A stretch of DNA of 64,000 bases. Origin: Streptomyces sp. GESEQ-35 (GTDB taxonomy: Bacteria; Actinomycetota; Actinomycetes; Streptomycetales; Streptomycetaceae). The notes beneath the pieces are model-generated. The model saw only the letters and a list, made by a program, of their open reading frames with translations. It made no database searches and was not told the DNA's origin. The translations under genes were made by a program, and so were the position numbers. Positions within the stretch are counted from its first letter, which is position 1. Each line of letters opens with the position of its first letter. Below are positions 23,789 to 31,450 of this stretch, in pieces. Where the stretch lies: positions 124,001-188,000 of the forward strand of contig NZ_JAFFSX010000015.1 of the NCBI RefSeq assembly GCF_017948485.1, read 5' to 3'.

Positions 23789-24904
23789 GTGACCGATCAC
23801 TTCGTATTCGAGCGTTCGGACGCGCCCCGGGCGCAGTCCCTCCTGTCGCGCCGCGCCGTGCTCCGTGGCGGCGTCACCACGGCGGCCGGCCTTGCCCTGG
23901 CCATCGGCGTCGGCCGGCCCGCGCTCGCCGCGCCACCCGGTCACCGTCGACGGCTGCGGGTGCTGATCGCCACCAATGAGCCCTGGGGTACGTACCACGT
24001 CCAGCCGCTGCTCGCCGAGGCCGTTCGACGGCGTTGGCAGGTGACCCAGCTGGTGCCGGACCTGTCGCAAATCACGCCCGGAGACCCGGTGCCGGTGGCC
24101 ACACCGGACACGGCGCCGGCGGCGGACCTGCTGGTGGTGACCGGTGCCGGCGACTGGCCGCTCGAGTGCGCCCACCGGTTCGCACGGTTGCCGTCGACGG
24201 CGAGCTCGCTGGCGTATCTGGGACCCCAGGAGGCGCCCGGCGCACGGTGGTTGCGGCACCGGCTGCGTACGATCACCTCCTCGTCGCCCGCCGAGGCGCG
24301 GGCCTTCGGCGGGTACCTGGGTACGCGACGGCGGATCCGTGTGGTCGGCTCGCCGCAGACCGACACGCTGCCGGAACACTGGCCGGAGCCGGGCCTCGTC
24401 CTGGTGCTCACGAGCGTCACCCACTCCGACGACACCGGCGGCGCCGCGCCCGGCACGGAGTTGCTGCTCGCCGCCGCGGAGCAGCTCGCGGCGGCCGGGC
24501 GACACATCCTGGTCGGCCTGCATCCCCGTGAGGACCCGGCGCTGTGGGACCGCTACGAGATCAGCAAGGTGCCCTCGGTGCGGGCCGCGGCCCGGGCGGA
24601 GGCGGCGATCGGCATCCCCGGCACGGTCTTCCCGCTGGTCGCGGCGGTCGGCGTCCCGCTCGTCGGCTGCACCGACCCCGCGCTGAGCGTGCCGGAGTAC
24701 CTGCTGTCGGTGTGCTCGTCGACGATCGACGACCCGGCCGAGGCGGTCAACGCGGTGGCCGGGGCCCGGCTGCCCTCCCCCGACATCCTGGCGGACGCCG
24801 TCGGACCCGTCGGCGGCTCGGCGGCCCGGCTGCTCGACGCCTGGGCCGCCACGGCAGCCGCCCACGACGCCCGTCCGGCAGCTCACCTCGCAGCACGACG
24901 CTGA
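23789..24904 (+). CDS. Tat-exported protein of unknown function, glycosyltransferase-like fold possible
   Basis: A 371-residue protein with a twin-arginine signal: SRRAVLRGG at residues 20-28, then a hydrophobic stretch ending in PALAAP (cleavage near 48). After it, RLRVLIATNEPWGTYHVQPLLAEAVRRRW followed by a linker and LVLVLTSVTH, HILVGLHPRED, AAIGIPGTVFPLVAAVGVPLVGC recalls the two Rossmann-like halves of a GT-B or CDP-glycerol-type transferase. That resemblance is by eye only and would be unusual for an exported protein. The GTG start has GACAGT six bases before it. It stands alone between a DMT transporter and a MarR gene. Confidence 0.6.
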   Translation: MTDHFVFERSDAPRAQSLLSRRAVLRGGVTTAAGLALAIGVGRPALAAPPGHRRRLRVLIATNEPWGTYHVQPLLAEAVRRRWQVTQLVPDLSQITPGDPVPVATPDTAPAADLLVVTGAGDWPLECAHRFARLPSTASSLAYLGPQEAPGARWLRHRLRTITSSSPAEARAFGGYLGTRRRIRVVGSPQTDTLPEHWPEPGLVLVLTSVTHSDDTGGAAPGTELLLAAAEQLAAAGRHILVGLHPREDPALWDRYEISKVPSVRAAARAEAAIGIPGTVFPLVAAVGVPLVGCTDPALSVPEYLLSVCSSTIDDPAEAVNAVAGARLPSPDILADAVGPVGGSAARLLDAWAATAAAHDARPAAHLAARR

Positions 24905-25062
24905 GCCGCTGCCCTGCCGGACCAGCACACCGGCCATGGTCCCGGCCCGGACTGCTCGGCAGGACGCGATTCCGCGCTGGAACACCGGCGGCGTGTCAGC
25001 GCCGGCACGACGCGATCAGCGGCGGCGACCTCCGGCTCGGCCAGGTCCCTGCCTCATTTGGT
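24905..25062. other. Intergenic region with no visible gene
   Basis: Between the Tat-exported protein and the marR operator I see only short frames without ribosome sites and no strong hairpin. Confidence 0.3.
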
Positions 25063-25104
25063 TTCAAACGATACCGTATCGACTGAATTCATGGCTGATA
25101 ACGT
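25063..25104 (+). promoter_or_regulatory. MarR operator and leaderless promoter
   Basis: A two-part palindrome, TTCA-nn-CGATAC-C-GTATCG-nn-TGAA, covers 25063-25087, and TAACGT (25099-25104) ends six bases before the marR ATG. The operator therefore lies over the -35 position, and autorepression is expected. A related site is at 26399-26412. Confidence 0.65.
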
Positions 25105-25110
25105 GCCCCC

Positions 25111-25596
25111 ATGACCGGCGACACCCCCCGCAGAACCACCGCCTCGCGTGCGACCGACCGCCCCGGGGACCCCTCGCCTTTCGCTCTCGGCCTGCTGCTG
25201 CGCCGCGCCCACTGGCATGCGGCCGGGGTGATGACGGAGGCGCTTCGGCCGCTCGGTATCGAGCTGCGTCATTTCGCCGTGCTGATCGTGCTGGTCGACC
25301 GCGGGCCCACGGTGCAGCGGGACTTGGCGGCGGCGACAGGGTCGGACAAGGCGGGAATCATGCGGGTCGTGGACGACCTGGAGCGCAGGGGGCTGGCCGT
25401 ACGCAGGGCCGTTGCCACAGACCGGCGCGCGCGGGCAGTGGAGATCACGCCCGAGGGCCTGGAGCTTTTCGACGCGGCCCATGGTGCTGCCGAGCCGCTG
25501 GCCGAGCGCCTGGTTGCCGGACTGGGTCCCGGCGAGCCCGAGCAGCTGACGGATCTGCTGACCCGGTTCGCTCATCCCGCGGACGACGAGGCGTAA
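25111..25596 (+). CDS. MarR-family transcriptional regulator
   Basis: A 161-residue winged-helix regulator. The HTH/wing covers about residues 65-115 (VQRDLAAATGSDKAGIMRVVDDLERRGLAVRRAVATDRRARAVEITPEG), with the conserved D-R-R of the wing. The ATG at 25111 is preceded by TAACGT at leaderless spacing. No cysteine is apparent that would sense oxidants as in OhrR or QorR. The shared palindromic motif suggests it controls itself and the divergent azoreductase/nitroreductase pair downstream; quinone-like ligands are an inference from those enzymes. Confidence 0.88.
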   Translation: MTGDTPRRTTASRATDRPGDPSPFALGLLLRRAHWHAAGVMTEALRPLGIELRHFAVLIVLVDRGPTVQRDLAAATGSDKAGIMRVVDDLERRGLAVRRAVATDRRARAVEITPEGLELFDAAHGAAEPLAERLVAGLGPGEPEQLTDLLTRFAHPADDEA

Positions 25597-25662
25597 GCCG
25601 GGCGACGAGGACGCCATGTGACGCGCGGAGGCAGGGCGTCACACGGCGTCCGACGCCCGCGG

Positions 25663-26313
25663 TCACGCGGCGAGACGCTCCGCAAGCTCCTTGGCCTTGG
25701 TGGCCGCATCCTCGAAGGCGCGCTCGCGGGACGCCTCGTAGAGGGGCACCAGTTCGGACATGGCCGGGTTGCGGGGGGCCATGGTGAGTTCCGGGACGAT
25801 GAAGTCGAGGTCCAGGCCGAGGGTGCGCTCAAGGACGGCCTTCAGGTAGTTCTGCACGAACTCGAAGCCCTCTCGCGGGGTGCCCGGCGCATAGGAGCCG
25901 CCGCGGCTGGCGACAACGACGACCGGGGTGCCCTGGGCCGAGGGGGTTCCGCCTGCGGTGCGGCCGAGCAGGAGCACGTTGTCCAGCCATGCCTTGAGGG
26001 TCGAGGGGATCGAGAAGTTGTACATGGGGGCGCCGATCAGGACGGCGTCCGCCCGCTCCAGCTCCTCCATGAGCTTCTCTCGCGCGGCGAACGCGGCCGC
26101 CTGCTCCGGGGTGCGCTCGGACGGGGCGGCGTAACCGGCGGTCCAGGCGTCGGCGGTGATGTGCGGGACGGGGGCGGCGGCGAGGTCGCGGTAGATCACC
26201 ACGCCCTCCGGGTGCTGCTCCTCCCAGGCCCTGCGGAAGGCGTCCGCGACCGAACGGGACGCGGACACCTCGCCCGGGAGCACGGACGAGTCGATGTGCA
26301 GCAGCGTGGCCAT
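25663..26313 (-). CDS. FMN-dependent NADH-azoreductase (flavodoxin-fold quinone reductase)
   Basis: A 216-residue enzyme of the AzoR family, using NAD(P)H and FMN for two-electron reduction of quinones and azo compounds. The start LLHIDSSVLPGEVSASRSVADAF carries the FMN phosphate loop; GAPMYNFSIPSTLKAWLDNVL (about residues 94-114) and SRGGSY (about 136) complete the flavin site. The ATG at 26313 follows GGAGAAAG. It is divergent from a nitroreductase gene and both start beside a palindrome like that before marR, so joint control in a quinone/electrophile response is likely. Confidence 0.9.
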   Translation of the reverse strand: MATLLHIDSSVLPGEVSASRSVADAFRRAWEEQHPEGVVIYRDLAAAPVPHITADAWTAGYAAPSERTPEQAAAFAAREKLMEELERADAVLIGAPMYNFSIPSTLKAWLDNVLLLGRTAGGTPSAQGTPVVVVASRGGSYAPGTPREGFEFVQNYLKAVLERTLGLDLDFIVPELTMAPRNPAMSELVPLYEASRERAFEDAATKAKELAERLAA

Positions 26314-26398
26314 GGCTTTCTCCAAGGAACAGAGCGGTGCCCAGGGCAGGGAGCCATGGGCTGAGGATTCCCACTCGGCGATAGTTAAACACGAGATG

Positions 26399-26412
26399 GT
26401 ATCGAATGATAC
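26399..26412. promoter_or_regulatory. Second MarR-type operator between azoreductase and nitroreductase
   Basis: GTATC-GAAT-GATAC is an inverted repeat sharing its half-site with CGATAC/GTATCG at 25069-25081. It lies 86 bases from the azoreductase start and 55 from the nitroreductase start, well placed to control both. Confidence 0.5.
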
Positions 26413-26466
26413 TGTCGCGACTGCAACCCAAGTGGACGCGTTGAGCAGACAGGGAGGCAGACGATC

Positions 26467-27135
26467 TTGGACGTCTACGAGGCGGTCACAAGCCGACGAG
26501 CGGTACGCGGATTCACCGAACGGCCGCTGCCGACGGGCGCGTTGGAACGCGTGCTCTCCGCCGCGGCCTGGTCGCCGTCGGCATCGAACCTCCAGCCGTG
26601 GCACGCCTACGTGCTGACCGACGGACCGCTGGCCGAGCTCAAGAAGCGGGCCGGCGAGCGCCTGGCCGCGGGCGACCCCTGGGACGAGCCGGAGTACGAG
26701 CAGTACCCGCCCGCGCTGAAGTCCCCGTACCGCGAACGTCGATCCGCCTTCGGCGAGCAGCGCTACGGCGCACTGGGCATTCCGCGCGAGGACCTGGAGG
26801 CGCGTCAGAGGGCCGCTTCCGCGAACTGGGACTGTTTCGGGGCGCCCGCCGCCCTGTTCTGCTACATAGACCGCGACCTGGGCCCGGCCCAGTGGTCCGA
26901 CGTCGGCATGTATCTGCAGACCGTCATGCTGCTGCTGCGCGCCGAAGGGCTGCACAGTTGCACGCAGATGGCCTGGGCGAAGTTCCGCAAGACCGTCGCG
27001 GAGGTCCTGTCACCCCCGGACGAGCTCATCCTCTTCTGCGGCATGTCGATCGGGTTCGAGGACGTGACGGTGGACTACGCCCGTACGGGCCGGGCGCCGC
27101 TCGACGAGACGGTCACGTTCGTCGATGGCCGCTGA
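26467..27135 (+). CDS. Nitroreductase family flavoenzyme
   Basis: A 222-residue FMN-dependent oxidoreductase. A TTG at 26467 with GGGAGG upstream gives MDVYEAVTSRRAVRGFTERPLP, the standard start of the family with the FMN-binding R-R-A-V-R. AAWSPSASNLQPWHAYVL (about residues 35-52) and the C-terminal LILFCGMSIGFED complete the fold. It is probably an NAD(P)H-dependent reductase of nitro compounds or quinones. The divergent azoreductase and shared operator support an electrophile-detoxifying role. Its 3' end converges on the rsrR gene. Confidence 0.88.
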   Translation: MDVYEAVTSRRAVRGFTERPLPTGALERVLSAAAWSPSASNLQPWHAYVLTDGPLAELKKRAGERLAAGDPWDEPEYEQYPPALKSPYRERRSAFGEQRYGALGIPREDLEARQRAASANWDCFGAPAALFCYIDRDLGPAQWSDVGMYLQTVMLLLRAEGLHSCTQMAWAKFRKTVAEVLSPPDELILFCGMSIGFEDVTVDYARTGRAPLDETVTFVDGR

Positions 27136-27143
27136 CGCCGCAC

Positions 27144-27626
27144 TCAGGCCTGCGCCGCGGAAAGCCACGTCCCGATGCGGGCGATCGCGTCGGGACCGGA
27201 GTCGGACGCGACGTCCTGAACCAGATCGGCGATCGAGACGGCACGCAGCGCTTCCCGCCAGGCCGCGTCCGCCGCGGTCATCGCGCGGGCAATCGGGCAC
27301 GGCGCGGTGCACGACTCGGCCGGGGTGGCGAACGGGCCTCGCCGGCGGATCTCCGTGCAGGTGAACGCCTGGTCGGGACCGTCGACCGCCTCGACCACAT
27401 CGAGGACCGTGATCGAGGCGGCTTCCCGGGTAAGGACATAGCCACCCGCCTTGCCCTGGACCGAGCGCACCAGCCCGGCCCGGGAGAGCGCCTGCAGCTG
27501 CTTGGCCAGATAGCTCGCCGATACGTCGTGCAGTTCCGCCAGCCTGGTCGCGGGGACGGGTTCCTCGACCGACGTGAGCACGACGCAGCAGTGCAGGGCC
27601 CACTCGACTCCGCCGGACATCTTCAC
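27144..27626 (-). CDS. rsrR: RsrR-type Rrf2 regulator with [2Fe-2S] cluster
   Basis: A 160-residue Rrf2 winged-helix protein. GTG at 27626 is chosen because TACAGT ends exactly six bases before it (leaderless) and because it places Glu8 and His12 (GGVEWALHCC) at the numbers of the non-cysteine cluster ligands known for S. venezuelae RsrR; cysteines fall at 90, 106 and 110. An upstream ATG (27647) and a downstream one (27620) are less likely. RsrR senses redox state through one-electron cycling of its [2Fe-2S] cluster and controls a divergent NmrA-like gene; the same gene pair and a perfect operator are present here. No NsrR-type C-x5-C-x5-C pattern is seen. Confidence 0.88.
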   Translation of the reverse strand: MKMSGGVEWALHCCVVLTSVEEPVPATRLAELHDVSASYLAKQLQALSRAGLVRSVQGKAGGYVLTREAASITVLDVVEAVDGPDQAFTCTEIRRRGPFATPAESCTAPCPIARAMTAADAAWREALRAVSIADLVQDVASDSGPDAIARIGTWLSAAQA

Positions 27627-27631
27627 CCGGC

Positions 27632-27661
27632 CACTGTAATCAGCCATCCCTACCCGGACAA
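27632..27661 (-). promoter_or_regulatory. rsrR promoter (TTGTCC-17-TACAGT)
   Basis: On the minus strand TTGTCC (27661-27656) and TACAGT (27637-27632) are 17 bases apart, and the transcript would start at the GTG codon. The -35 lies within the 25-bp operator, so binding represses rsrR. Confidence 0.65.
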
Positions 27662-27675
27662 TTCTTGTCCGGGTA
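27651..27675. promoter_or_regulatory. RsrR operator, perfect 11-3-11 inverted repeat
   Basis: Arms TACCCGGACAA and TTGTCCGGGTA flank TTC. This is the 11-3-11 architecture described for class 1 RsrR sites. It overlaps the rsrR -35 and abuts TATAGT (27674-27679), the probable -10 of the divergent nmrA-like gene. Confidence 0.8.
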
Positions 27676-27679
27676 TAGT

Positions 27680-27700
27680 CTCGGACAGAACTTGTCCGAG
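27680..27700. promoter_or_regulatory. Second, weaker RsrR-like site
   Basis: CTCGGACA-GAACT-TGTCCGAG is an 8-5-8 inverted repeat with the same GGACA/TGTCC core as the main operator, 27 bases away centre to centre and downstream of the nmrA -10. It may allow cooperative or roadblock repression. Confidence 0.55.
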
Positions 27701-27772
27701 TTGGACGCGTGCACTGCCCACCTGGGCGTTCACATGCCATATTGCGGACATACCTCCGACGAAGGGCATGCC

Positions 27773-28501
27773 ATGAAGTTCGCGGTCATCGGCGGTACCG
27801 GGCTGATCGGGTCGCAGGTCGTCAAGAATCTGAACGCCGCCGGGCACGAGGCGGTGCCGCACTCGCAGTCCACCGGGGTCGACGTCATCAGCGGCCAGGG
27901 ACTGGACGAGGCGGTGGCGGGAGCCGACGTCGTCGTCAACCTGACGAACTCCCCGACCTTCGACGAAGCCTCCCCGGCCTTCTTCCAGACCTCGATGGAC
28001 AACCTGCTGGCCGCGGCCCACAAGGGCGGCGTCGGACACTTCGTCATCCTGTCGATCGTCGGCGTGGACCAGGTGCCGGAGCTGGACTACTACCGGGCCA
28101 AGGCGCTCCAGGAAACCGTCCTCGCCGCCGGGCCGGTCCCGTACTCGATCGTCCGGGCAACGCAGTTCATGGAGTTCATGGACGCCGTCCTGTCCTGGAC
28201 CGCCGACGCCGACACCGTCCGGCTGCCCGCCACGCCGATCCAGCCGATCGCCGCCAAGGACGTGGCCCAGGCGGTGACGGAGGTCGCCGAGGGCGCCCCG
28301 CTGAACGGCATTCACAACATCGGCGGACCCGAGATCTTCCTCCTCGACGAGGTGGGCCGGATCACCCTGTCCCGCAAGGGCGACAAGCGGACCGTCGTCA
28401 CCGACCCCACCGCCGGCATGTTCGCCGCCGTCAAGGGTGACGTCCTCACCGACAAGGACGCCCACCTCGCCCCCACCCGCTACACCGACTGGCTCTCCTG
28501 A
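27773..28501 (+). CDS. NmrA-like NAD(P)-binding SDR protein
   Basis: A 242-residue atypical short-chain dehydrogenase-fold protein. The ATG at 27773 follows GAAGGG. It opens with MKFAVIGGTGLIGSQVVKNL, a Rossmann G-x-x-G-x-x-G motif, and has the DYYRAKALQE lysine region seen in atypical SDRs. In S. venezuelae the RsrR partner is an NmrA-like protein thought to bind NAD(P)(H) as a sensor or reductase; this gene occupies the same place. It ends three bases before the convergent FAD/Fe-S dehydrogenase. Confidence 0.88.
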   Translation: MKFAVIGGTGLIGSQVVKNLNAAGHEAVPHSQSTGVDVISGQGLDEAVAGADVVVNLTNSPTFDEASPAFFQTSMDNLLAAAHKGGVGHFVILSIVGVDQVPELDYYRAKALQETVLAAGPVPYSIVRATQFMEFMDAVLSWTADADTVRLPATPIQPIAAKDVAQAVTEVAEGAPLNGIHNIGGPEIFLLDEVGRITLSRKGDKRTVVTDPTAGMFAAVKGDVLTDKDAHLAPTRYTDWLS

Positions 28502-28504
28502 CCC

Positions 28505-31369
28505 TCAACTCCCGCCCCCGTCCAGCCCCTCCGCCAACACCTCCGCCAGATGCCGCCCCCGCACCCCCGCCAGCTGCTCCAGCTGCGTCCGGCAGGAGAA
28601 CCCGTCCGCCAGCACCACCGCCCCCTCGCCCGCCTCCCGCACCGCCGGCAGCAACTGCTCCTCCGCGCACGCCGCCGACACCTCGAAGTGCCCCTCCTCG
28701 AAACCGAAGTTGCCGGCGAGCCCGCAGCAGCCACCGCTCAACTCCCCGGTCAGCCCGGCCGATTGACGCAGCCGCCGATCGGCCGCGTCCCGCAGCACCG
28801 CATGCTGATGGCAATGGGTCTGCCCGACCGCAGCCCGGTCCAGGCGCGGCGGCGTCCAGTCGGGCGCCAGCCGCTCCAGCGCCTCCGCGAAGGTCAGGAC
28901 GCGGTCGGCGAGGCGGCGGGCGCGCGGGTCGTCGGGGAGGAGTTCCGGGAGGTCCGCGCGCAGGGCGGCCGCGCAGCTCGGTTCCAGGACGATGACCGGT
29001 ACGGGCCGGTCCAGCAGGGGCTCCAGTAGATCGAGCGTACGGCCCAACACTGCTCGCGCCCGGTCGAGTTGGCCCGTCGAGACGTACGTCAGACCGCAGC
29101 AGACGCGGCCCCGGTGTCCCGCCAGGGTCTCCGTCGGCGGCAGCACCGCCGAGATGCCCGCCGCCTCCAGGACCCGTACGGCCGCCTGACCCACCGACGG
29201 CGACAGGTGCTCGGTGAAGGTGTCCGGCCACAGAAGGGCGACCGTGTGCAGGCCGTCACCGAAGGAGTGGTCGCCTTCGGTGACGGGCCTCAACACCCGT
29301 CCCGCCCGCTCCTGGACCCGCCGCCCCCACCACCGGCTGAAGGTCTCCGCCGCCACCCGCGGAATGTCCCGTTCGGGCGCGATCCCGCCCAGCCGCTTGG
29401 CCACCCAGGCCAACGGCCGGACCCCCGCCAGCACATTGACCGGCCGAGCCGCGCGCGTACGGGCCACCGCCCGCAGCCACACCGGCAGCCACCCCATGCT
29501 GTAGTGCGCGGCCGGCCGGCGGCGCCCTTCGTAGTGGTGGTGCAGGAACTCCGCCTTGTACGTGGCCATGTCGACCTCGACCGGACAGTCGGAGCGGCAC
29601 CCCTTGCAGGACAGACACAGATCGAGCGCGTCCCGCACCTCCTCCGAACGCCAGCCGTCCGTCACCAGCTCCCCCGCGAGCATCTCGTGCAGCAGCCGGG
29701 CACGCCCGCGCGTGGAGTGCTGTTCCTCGCCGGTCGCGCGGAAGGAAGGGCACATGACCGCAGACCCGGAAACCGACGTCGTGCGGCACTTCGCGACCCC
29801 CACACACCGCCGTACCGCCGCCGAGAAGTCGCCGCCGTCGGACGGGTAGCCGAAGGCCACGTCGACCGGTTTGCGCGGCAGGACGGAGAAGCGGAGGTTC
29901 GCGTCCAACGGAGACGGCCGTACCAGCATCCCCGGATTGAGCAGGTCGTCCGGATCCCACACGCCCTTCGCCCGCTCGAAGAGGCCCACCATCTCCTCGC
30001 CGTACATCTTCGGCAGCAACTCGGCCCGCGCCTGTCCGTCCCCGTGCTCCCCCGACAACGAGCCACCATGCGCCACGACGACCTCCGCCAGCTCCTCCGA
30101 GAAGCGCCGGAAGCGGGCGACGCCCGCGTCCGTCATCAGGTCGAAGTCGATACGGACGTGGATGCAGCCGTCGCCGAAGTGCCCGTACGGCGTGCCGCGC
30201 AGGCCGTGCGCGCTCAACAGCCCGCGAAAGTCGCGCAGATAGGCCCCCAGCCGCTCCGGCGGAACGGCGCAGTCCTCCCACCCCGGCCACGCCTCGCTCC
30301 CGTCGGGCATCCGTGTCGCCGTACCGCTCGCGTCCTCCCGGATCCGCCACAGCGCCCGCTGCCCGGCGCCGTCCGTCACCACCAGGGAGCCCATGACATC
30401 GGCCGCCCGCACGATCGCCTCCGCACGCGCGCGTGCCTCCGCCGCGTCCGACCCGCCCGTCTCCACGAACAGCCAGGCCCCGCCCCGGGGAAGGGCAACC
30501 GTCGACGCCACCAGGTCCGCCGCCATCCCCTCCACCGTCAGCGGCCCATACGGCAGCAGACCGGCCGCCGCCTCCGCCGCCGCGCCCTCGTCGGCGTACG
30601 CCAGCACGGCCAGCGCACGCGCGCGTGGCGCCTCGACCAGCCGTACGACCGCCTCGGTCAGCACGCCCAGCGTGCCCTCGGAGCCGCAGAAGGAACGGGC
30701 GACGTCGGCGCCCTTCTCGGGCAGCAGCGCGTCCAGTGCGTATCCGGAGATACGGCGGGGCAGGTCGGGGAATCCGGTGCGCAGCCGCGCCAAGTCGCCG
30801 TCCACGAGCGCCCGTAGCCCTTCCGGCGCCCCTGCCCACCCCTGCCCCAGCCGGTGCCGGTCACCCCGTCCGGTGACCACGTCCAGCTCCCGCACACTGT
30901 CCGCGGTCGTCCCCCACGCCACCGAGTGCGACCCGCACGAGTTGTTCCCGATCATCCCGCCGAGCGTGCACCGGCTGTGGGTGGACGGATCGGGCCCGAA
31001 CCGGAGCCCGTGCGGGGCGGCCGCCTGCTGGAGACTGTCGAGGACGAGGCCCGGCTGGACGACGGCCGTACGCGCCTGCGCATCCAGGGACACCAGCCGG
31101 TTCATGTGCCGGGTGAAGTCCAGCACCACGCCGGTGCCGGTGGCCTGGCCCGCGATGGACGTGCCTCCGCCCCGCGCCACCACCGGCACCCCGCGCTCCC
31201 GGCACACCCCCAGCACGGCCGCCACGTCGTCGGCGTCCCGCGGCGCCACGACGCCGAGCGGGACACGCCGGTAGTTGGACGCGTCCATGGTGACCAGCGC
31301 CCGGGAGGTGACATCGAAACCGACCTCACCCCGGACGGCCTTGCGCAGCTCCGCTTCGAGATCAGACAT
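28505..31369 (-). CDS. FAD-binding and 4Fe-4S oxidoreductase (D-lactate/D-2-hydroxyglutarate dehydrogenase type)
   Basis: A 954-residue fusion enzyme. An N-terminal PCMH FAD domain (VVARGGGTSIAGQATGTGVVLDFTRHMN, about residues 62-89; MIGNNSCGSHSVAWGTT, about 140) and FAD-oxidase C domain (GHFGDGCIHVRIDFDL, about 400) are followed by a ferredoxin-like region with cysteine clusters at about 520 (CVGVAKCR) and 588 (CLSCKGCRSDCPVEVDMA) and a C-terminal CCG domain (CCGLAGNFGFE, about 882). The architecture equals E. coli YdiJ, reported as a D-2-hydroxyglutarate dehydrogenase, and related D-lactate dehydrogenases. Electrons probably pass to quinone. Two copies of the palindrome CACGCGCGCGTG lie inside the gene. 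Confidence 0.87.
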   Translation of the reverse strand: MSDLEAELRKAVRGEVGFDVTSRALVTMDASNYRRVPLGVVAPRDADDVAAVLGVCRERGVPVVARGGGTSIAGQATGTGVVLDFTRHMNRLVSLDAQARTAVVQPGLVLDSLQQAAAPHGLRFGPDPSTHSRCTLGGMIGNNSCGSHSVAWGTTADSVRELDVVTGRGDRHRLGQGWAGAPEGLRALVDGDLARLRTGFPDLPRRISGYALDALLPEKGADVARSFCGSEGTLGVLTEAVVRLVEAPRARALAVLAYADEGAAAEAAAGLLPYGPLTVEGMAADLVASTVALPRGGAWLFVETGGSDAAEARARAEAIVRAADVMGSLVVTDGAGQRALWRIREDASGTATRMPDGSEAWPGWEDCAVPPERLGAYLRDFRGLLSAHGLRGTPYGHFGDGCIHVRIDFDLMTDAGVARFRRFSEELAEVVVAHGGSLSGEHGDGQARAELLPKMYGEEMVGLFERAKGVWDPDDLLNPGMLVRPSPLDANLRFSVLPRKPVDVAFGYPSDGGDFSAAVRRCVGVAKCRTTSVSGSAVMCPSFRATGEEQHSTRGRARLLHEMLAGELVTDGWRSEEVRDALDLCLSCKGCRSDCPVEVDMATYKAEFLHHHYEGRRRPAAHYSMGWLPVWLRAVARTRAARPVNVLAGVRPLAWVAKRLGGIAPERDIPRVAAETFSRWWGRRVQERAGRVLRPVTEGDHSFGDGLHTVALLWPDTFTEHLSPSVGQAAVRVLEAAGISAVLPPTETLAGHRGRVCCGLTYVSTGQLDRARAVLGRTLDLLEPLLDRPVPVIVLEPSCAAALRADLPELLPDDPRARRLADRVLTFAEALERLAPDWTPPRLDRAAVGQTHCHQHAVLRDAADRRLRQSAGLTGELSGGCCGLAGNFGFEEGHFEVSAACAEEQLLPAVREAGEGAVVLADGFSCRTQLEQLAGVRGRHLAEVLAEGLDGGGS

Positions 31370-31450
31370 ATATCAACCCAATCACCAACGCCGTCTCACC
31401 CGACGGACCACGTTTCGCCCAGGTTTCCCCCAACGGCTACCCTCCCTTCC

